A DNA stretch of 64,000 nt from Proteus sp. FME41 (GTDB lineage: Bacteria > Pseudomonadota > Gammaproteobacteria > Enterobacterales > Enterobacteriaceae): contig NZ_JABUYL010000001.1 of the NCBI RefSeq assembly GCF_014897315.1, forward strand, positions 248,001 through 312,000, read 5' to 3'. The notes under the pieces were generated by a model, which was not told the origin of the DNA, did not search any database, and was given only the letters and a program-made list of their open reading frames with translations. Both the position numbers and the translations under genes were made by a program. Positions 58,996 through 64,000 of this stretch are shown here, piece by piece (the first letter of the stretch is position 1; each line of letters opens with the position of its first letter).

Positions 58996-59872
58996 TCCGC
59001 ATTACCTAAGTTTGCTTAATGCCTTGCAAGCGCTTTTCCCTGCAATGGCATTAAGTAAATGGAAAGTTGCTGCATTAGAAGGATCTGGCGGTGGCGCTTT
59101 TCGCGTACAATATGCAGATATTGATTGGGTCGCTCGCTATTATGGTGATGAAAAAAAAGCGCTTTATGTACATGGAAGAAAAGAGTATGTCATTTTAAAG
59201 CAGCTTGCCGGCTCTAATTTATCACCTAAAGTTGCTGCACGTTATAAAGAGTGGTTTTTTCTTTATTGGTTGCCTGGCAAACATCTTACTCATCAATCAC
59301 TTTTTAGCACTTATTTAAAGCCCCTTGCTGAAAAAATAGCCACATTACATCAACAAACACCGCTAGGATTTCCTCTTAATTTAAACCACGAGTTATCTGT
59401 TTATTGGCAGGGTATAGATAAAAAACGGTTATCAGCGAGATGGTTAGGCTTACAACAGTATTTTTTACGCCAACCTCGGTGTAATCTCATAAAGTACGCG
59501 CCAGCTCACATGGATTTACACGTTGAGAATATTCTTCTTGGTAATTCAGGTATAAAATTTATTGATTGGGAATATGCTGCCGATATTGATACCGCAGACT
59601 CGTTAATGACGTTCTTTGCCACAAATCAATTAAATGAAATCCAACAAAATACATTTTTGGATTATTATTGTTCGTATCATTGTCATTATACGCAGTCAAA
59701 AGAGATTTCTTTTTATTCTATAGAAGAGTTAAGAGAACGTATTCTTTCAAGAGAACCATTCATTTTTTATATGATGCTAATGTGGTATGAAGTCCGTTGG
59801 CAGCAAACAAAAGATGAATCATTTTTAATAATGTCTGAACCTTTACGTCACTATTTTAGTCTGATGAATTAA
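58988..59872 (+). CDS. thiK: Thiamine kinase
   Basis: About 294 residues. I take the TTG at 58988, overlapping the lpoB stop; a GTG at 58958 is also in frame and neither has a strong ribosome site, so the start is uncertain. It is an aminoglycoside-phosphotransferase-like kinase with the catalytic loop [11 protein letters not shown] and the metal motif [13 protein letters not shown]. It phosphorylates thiamine to thiamine phosphate in salvage. Position between lpoB and nagZ matches E. coli. Confidence 0.9.
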   Translation: MSDPHYLSLLNALQALFPAMALSKWKVAALEGSGGGAFRVQYADIDWVARYYGDEKKALYVHGRKEYVILKQLAGSNLSPKVAARYKEWFFLYWLPGKHLTHQSLFSTYLKPLAEKIATLHQQTPLGFPLNLNHELSVYWQGIDKKRLSARWLGLQQYFLRQPRCNLIKYAPAHMDLHVENILLGNSGIKFIDWEYAADIDTADSLMTFFATNQLNEIQQNTFLDYYCSYHCHYTQSKEISFYSIEELRERILSREPFIFYMMLMWYEVRWQQTKDESFLIMSEPLRHYFSLMN

Positions 59873-59910
59873 CGACATTATCTTGTCAAAATTACAAAGA
59901 GAGGAATGTT

Positions 59911-60930
59911 ATGGGTCCGGTAATGCTTGATGTTGAAGGGTATGAACTCGATAGTGAAGAGCGTGAAATTTTAAAGCACCCTCTTGTCGGTGGATTAATC
60001 CTTTTTACCCGCAACTTCCACAATGCTGAACAATTAAATGAATTAGTCCGCCAAATCCGTGATGCGTCTCATGAGCGTCTTGTCATTGCAGTTGATCAAG
60101 AAGGGGGTCGAGTACAACGATTCCGTGACGGTTTTACGCGCATACCAGCAGCACAATCTTACGCGGCATTAAATGAAAGTTATCAAGCAAGCCATTTAGC
60201 ACAAGAAGCTGGCTGGTTAATGGCGTCAGAAATGATTGCTATGGATATTGATATCAGCTTCGCACCTGTTCTCGATTTAGGGCATAACTGTATTGCTATT
60301 GGTGAACGTTCTTTCCATGATTCACCTGAGATTGCAATGACTATGGCAGAAAGCTTTATTAAAGGTATGCGTTCTGCGGGTATGAAATCAACAGGCAAAC
60401 ATTTCCCTGGACATGGTGCGGTAAGAGCGGACTCTCATAAAGAAACACCTCGCGATGATCGCGCTTTAAATGATATTCGCCAACGCGATATGTCAATTTT
60501 TAAAGATTTTATTCAACGCCAGTTATTAGATGCCATTATGCCAGCGCATGTTATTTATTCTCAGGTTGATGAGCGTCCTGCTAGTGGTTCATCCTACTGG
60601 CTGAAATCCATTTTACGTGAACAATTAGGCTTCCAAGGCGTTATTTTTTCTGATGATTTATCGATGGAAGGCGCAGCTATTATGGGAAGTTATGCAGAAA
60701 GAGCACAACGTTCACTGGATGCTGGCTGTGATATGCTTTTAGTGTGTAATAACCGAAAAGGGGCGGTGAGTGTGTTAGATAACCTGTCCTCTGTCAAAGC
60801 AGAACGAATTTCCACATTGTACCATCACCGAGGTCGTTACACATTGAGTGAGCTACAAACTTCTGATCGTTGGAAACAAGCGAATCAGTTGCTGACCCAA
60901 TTACAGGAGCAATGGCAGGAGCGCGCATGA
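59911..60930 (+). CDS. nagZ: Beta-N-acetylhexosaminidase NagZ
   Basis: 339 residues, GH3 family, with GAGAGGAA before the ATG. Motifs are [38 protein letters not shown] with the His-Asp dyad loop, and the nucleophile aspartate in [11 protein letters not shown]. It removes GlcNAc from anhydro-muropeptides in the cytoplasm during wall recycling. Its products signal AmpC induction in species with AmpR. Its stop overlaps the ycfP start (ATGA). Confidence 0.97.
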   Translation: MGPVMLDVEGYELDSEEREILKHPLVGGLILFTRNFHNAEQLNELVRQIRDASHERLVIAVDQEGGRVQRFRDGFTRIPAAQSYAALNESYQASHLAQEAGWLMASEMIAMDIDISFAPVLDLGHNCIAIGERSFHDSPEIAMTMAESFIKGMRSAGMKSTGKHFPGHGAVRADSHKETPRDDRALNDIRQRDMSIFKDFIQRQLLDAIMPAHVIYSQVDERPASGSSYWLKSILREQLGFQGVIFSDDLSMEGAAIMGSYAERAQRSLDAGCDMLLVCNNRKGAVSVLDNLSSVKAERISTLYHHRGRYTLSELQTSDRWKQANQLLTQLQEQWQERA

Positions 60931-61466
60931 TTATATATTTACATGGTTTTGATTCCACAAGTCCTGGAAATCATGAGAAGGTTTTACAGCTACAGTTTAT
61001 TGATCCTGATGTTCGTTTTCTTAGTTACAGTACGTTGCATCCTCGACATGACATGCAACACTTACTAAAAGAGACGGATAAAGTGATTAAATCCACGAAA
61101 GATCCTGTATTAATTTGTGGTGTTGGATTAGGTGGATATTGGGCTGAGCGTATTGGTTTCTTATGTAATATTCGTCAGGTGATGGTTAATCCTAATCTTT
61201 TTCCTTACGAAAATATGACAGATAAAATCGACAGGCCTGAAGAATATTTAGATATTACAACGAAATGCATAAAAGATTTTCGCTCTAAGAACAAAGACAA
61301 TGCGTTAGTCATTTTATCCCGAAATGATGAAGTTTTAGACAGTCAGCGTTCTGCTGATGAATTATCACCTTATTATTCTGTGATTTGGGATGAAGTGCAG
61401 ACACATAAATTTAAGAGCCTTTCTGAACATTTGTTTAAAATTAAAGCATTCAATAGCAAAAATTAA
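60927..61466 (+). CDS. ycfP: UPF0227 esterase-like protein YcfP
   Basis: 179 residues from the ATG at 60927, with CAGGAG just upstream; a longer frame reaches into nagZ. It begins [18 protein letters not shown], the oxyanion-hole HGF of alpha/beta hydrolases, and has [15 protein letters not shown] where the usual nucleophile serine is replaced by valine. That is how E. coli YcfP reads too. Function unknown. Terminator follows. Confidence 0.94.
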   Translation: MIIYLHGFDSTSPGNHEKVLQLQFIDPDVRFLSYSTLHPRHDMQHLLKETDKVIKSTKDPVLICGVGLGGYWAERIGFLCNIRQVMVNPNLFPYENMTDKIDRPEEYLDITTKCIKDFRSKNKDNALVILSRNDEVLDSQRSADELSPYYSVIWDEVQTHKFKSLSEHLFKIKAFNSKN

Positions 61467-61485
61467 GACTGAATAAGTGAGTTTA

Positions 61486-61517
61486 AAATGGGTGGAATTT
61501 TTCCATCCATTTTTTTA
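61486..61517 (+). terminator. Terminator of nagZ-ycfP
   Basis: AATGGGTGGAA pairs with TTCCATCCATT (one G-T pair) with a very short loop, followed by TTTTTT. Confidence 0.8.
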
Positions 61518-61763
61518 TCTTATAAGCCTAAAGTCCCCTGTTTTTGTGTGATCTTTCATTTTTTACCATTTGTTTACGTGTGATCTTTTATCACGTAAAT
61601 GATCACGTTCTATCCCTATTTCTTTATACCTTCTTTATATTTAATTAATTGTATATCTTGAATAAAATCGATACTTACCTCTTTAATAGAGTTATTTTAT
61701 CGTCATAAAAAGGCGAGTTACCCCTCGGTTCTTCAAAAAAGAGATATGAATATTCAAATTTTT

Positions 61764-61777
61764 TTGATATAAATCAA
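61764..61777. promoter_or_regulatory. FNR box upstream of ndh
   Basis: TTGATATAAATCAA, an exact TTGAT-N4-ATCAA palindrome, 139 bases before the ndh ATG. In E. coli FNR represses ndh when oxygen is absent. Confidence 0.8.
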
Positions 61778-61915
61778 CTTTGGTATGACCATCTTCCCAA
61801 TTAATTTGTTTGAAAACAAAATAACAGCCGAAACGATTTAACTGTCGTTATATAAGTAGATTTCACCAAGGCTATTTAAATAACAACAGTAAATATCTTT
61901 ATGGAGTGACGCTAA

Positions 61916-63223
61916 ATGTCATTAACAAAAATTGTTATTGTCGGTGGTGGTGCAGGCGGTTTAGAACTTGCAACTAAATTAGGCAATAAATTAGGTCGCA
62001 GCAAAAAAGCAGAAATTACCTTAGTCGATCGCAATAATAGCCATTTGTGGAAACCACTTTTACATGAAGTAGCAACAGGCTCTTTAGATGATGGGGTTGA
62101 TGCATTAAGTTATTTAGCGCATGGCTATAACCATCATTTCAACTTTCAATTAGGTTCATTAACTGGGCTTGATCGCGAGCAAAAAAATATTACGCTAGCG
62201 GCTATATATGATGAAGCACAAGCGTTACTCGTACCAGAACGTACACTTGATTATGACATTTTAGTCATGGCGTTGGGCAGTAAATCAAATGATTTTGGTA
62301 CGCCGGGTATTAAAGAAAATTGTATTTTCTTAGACAGTCCTCAGCAAGCTCATCGTTTCCATAATGAAATGCTGAATTTATTCTTAAAATATTCTGCAGA
62401 TACCCATGCTCAAGAAGAGGATCGTAAAGTTAATATTGCGATCGTTGGTGGTGGTGCTACGGGCGTTGAACTTTCGGCTGAATTACATAATGCTGTACGT
62501 CAACTCAATAGCTATGGATTAAAAAAACTAGCACCTTCTGCACTCAATATTACGTTAGTTGAAGCCGGAGAACGTATTTTACCGGCCTTACCTGTACGTA
62601 TTTCAAGTGCAGCACACAATGAATTAACGAAATTGGGTGTAAGAGTCATGACCAAAACAATGGTCACTAGTGCAGATGATGATGGATTAAATACCAAAGA
62701 GGGTGAGCATATTGATGCTGATTTGATGGTATGGGCTGCGGGTATTAAAGCGCCTGATTTTATGAAGGATATTGCAGGGTTAGAAACTAACCGTATAAAT
62801 CAATTGGTAGTTAAACCAACCTTACAAACAACATTAGATGAGTCTATTTTTGCAATTGGTGATTGTGCTTCTTGCCCCCGAAAAGAAGGGGGTTTTGTTC
62901 CACCTAGAGCACAGTCTGCACATCAAATGGCAAGTCGTTGTTATGGCAATATTTTAGCAATGTTAAAAGATAAACCTTTAAAAGATTATGTGTATACCGA
63001 TCACGGCTCATTAGTTTCCTTGTCTAAATTTAGTACCGTAGGAAGCTTAATGGGTAATTTGATGAAAGGTGACATGATGATTGAGGGGCGAATTGCTCGT
63101 ATTGTTTATATCTCTTTATATCGTATGCATCAAATTGCGTTGCATGGTTACATCAAAACGGGGCTCATGATGTTGGTCGGATCAATCAATCGAGTGATCA
63201 AGCCCAAGCTAAAACTTCATTAA
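61916..63223 (+). CDS. ndh: NADH:quinone oxidoreductase type II
   Basis: 435 residues with GGAGTGAC before the ATG. It has the FAD site [16 protein letters not shown], the NADH site [16 protein letters not shown], the quinone-side motif FAIGDCASC and a C-terminal amphipathic membrane-binding stretch ([17 protein letters not shown]). It is the non-proton-pumping NADH dehydrogenase of the inner membrane. It stands alone with its own long leader region and terminator. Confidence 0.97.
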   Translation: MSLTKIVIVGGGAGGLELATKLGNKLGRSKKAEITLVDRNNSHLWKPLLHEVATGSLDDGVDALSYLAHGYNHHFNFQLGSLTGLDREQKNITLAAIYDEAQALLVPERTLDYDILVMALGSKSNDFGTPGIKENCIFLDSPQQAHRFHNEMLNLFLKYSADTHAQEEDRKVNIAIVGGGATGVELSAELHNAVRQLNSYGLKKLAPSALNITLVEAGERILPALPVRISSAAHNELTKLGVRVMTKTMVTSADDDGLNTKEGEHIDADLMVWAAGIKAPDFMKDIAGLETNRINQLVVKPTLQTTLDESIFAIGDCASCPRKEGGFVPPRAQSAHQMASRCYGNILAMLKDKPLKDYVYTDHGSLVSLSKFSTVGSLMGNLMKGDMMIEGRIARIVYISLYRMHQIALHGYIKTGLMMLVGSINRVIKPKLKLH

Positions 63224-63262
63224 TTTATCTTTTGTTTTGGTGATAAAACAAAAGTTATCTTT

Positions 63263-63292
63263 TAAAGCCCTCATCTTATATGAGGGTTTTTT
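63263..63292 (+). terminator. Terminator of ndh
   Basis: AGCCCTCAT pairs with ATGAGGGTT and is followed by TTTTTT. A second weaker hairpin (CTTTTGTTTT/AAAACAAAAG) lies just before it. Confidence 0.9.
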
Positions 63293-64000
63293 ATCTATTT
63301 TTTCTTTTAAATTAAATAATTAAATGAGAATATCTAAATAAGATAAATAATCTTAGCATAAAGCACTAGATGATTTATCTGTTTATACCGAAAATAACCA
63401 ATAACTCTAACGCTTAATAGGGTAATGATAAATATAATTTTATTATTAAGGCTAAACTAATAATATTAAAGATAGAATTTGTTTTTTATTATTACGGTAA
63501 ATTATTTAAGACTTTTCTTAAATAAAAAAGGATGTTTAATTCATTAATTTATCAAATAAAGTGTTATGGTATTTCGCAGATTTGAATTAGACAAATAATG
63601 AATAGAATCCATTAGGCATAAGCTTAAGGTGTTATTTTTATTCCAATTTAATGAGATAAAATGTTTTCATAAATCTTGAAAGTAATTTTTATAATATGAC
63701 TTAAAAATAAAATATTGACAGTTTTTAAGCGACAATTGTTAACTTGGTGTTATCATAATGATGTATTATAAATAGCATAACGGTGTCTATACTTGTCAGC
63801 CAAATAAATTAAGATCACTTTTAATATAATGGGTAAATCTTAAGGATATGGTAGGTATTTATTTAATTAAGTAATTAAAACAGAAATAAGTGGTGTATTT
63901 AACATGTCATAAATACGTAGTTTACTTATTATGTTAATCAGCAAGGACGTTGAATTAAGCTATCAGATAAATGCATTCATTTATTGAATATCAAATATAT
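63293..64000. other. Long AT-rich region without a gene
   Basis: About 700 bases, extremely AT-rich, with stop codons in all frames. I see no gene, RNA or repeat that I can support. It may be the control region of a gene beyond the window. Confidence 0.45.

Noticed and set aside
1-64000. tRNA or rRNA genes
   Set aside because: No cloverleaf-like sequence with a TTCGA-type T-loop and acceptor pairing, and no rRNA segment, was seen.

Overview
The window is AT-rich enterobacterial chromosome. The gene order from tmaR through rne, rluC, yceF, yceD-rpmF-plsX-fabHDG-acpP-fabF-pabC-mltG-tmk-holB-ycfH-hinT-ycfL-lpoB-thiK-nagZ-ycfP-ndh is the classic Enterobacterales arrangement. Low GC, a FosA-like enzyme, several fimbrial genes and an indolepyruvate/phenylpyruvate decarboxylase point to Morganellaceae, most likely Proteus. 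This placement is inferred from gene content and composition; no database was searched.

Layout. (1) 1-2417: the 3' end of a chaperone-usher fimbrial operon (usher C-terminus, then a tip-type adhesin), closed by a terminator. (2) 2848-18709: a cdiB-cdiA-cdiI contact-dependent inhibition locus. CdiA is about 4,489 residues and ends, after a VENN motif, in a YwqJ-type deaminase-like toxin. (3) About 18,777-29,076: an accessory array of promoterless, 5'-truncated cdiA 3' ends, each carrying a different toxin tip and most followed by a probable immunity gene. I count one pair directly after cdiI with a short unknown toxin, a cluster of decayed toxin stubs with twin membrane immunity genes and a SUKH gene, an EndoU nuclease pair, two pairs with unassigned toxins, a solitary immunity gene and a terminal pretoxin scrap. 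Between units lie hairpin terminators and, on the minus strand, remnants of a SymE-like gene. (4) 29,469-31,274: an orphan fimbrial subunit, a gene scrap and a lipoprotein. (5) 31,639-39,882: ipdC-like decarboxylase, dld, sbcB, a LysE-family exporter, a FosA-family enzyme and a LacY/CscB-type sugar permease behind two palindromic LacI/GalR-type operators and a CRP-like site. (6) 40,138-63,223: conserved housekeeping genes for RNA decay, fatty acid synthesis, cell wall and respiration. (7) 63,293-64,000: AT-rich DNA without a recognisable gene.

How it works together. CdiB should export CdiA to the cell surface. The C-terminal tip is delivered into neighbouring cells, and CdiI protects siblings. 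The downstream array is a store of alternative toxin/immunity tips sharing near-identical pretoxin DNA with cdiA, so homologous recombination could replace the active tip. The repeated unit appears to be larger than cdiA-CT plus cdiI: a terminator and an antisense-oriented symE relic recur after the immunity genes. This is the most unusual structure in the window.
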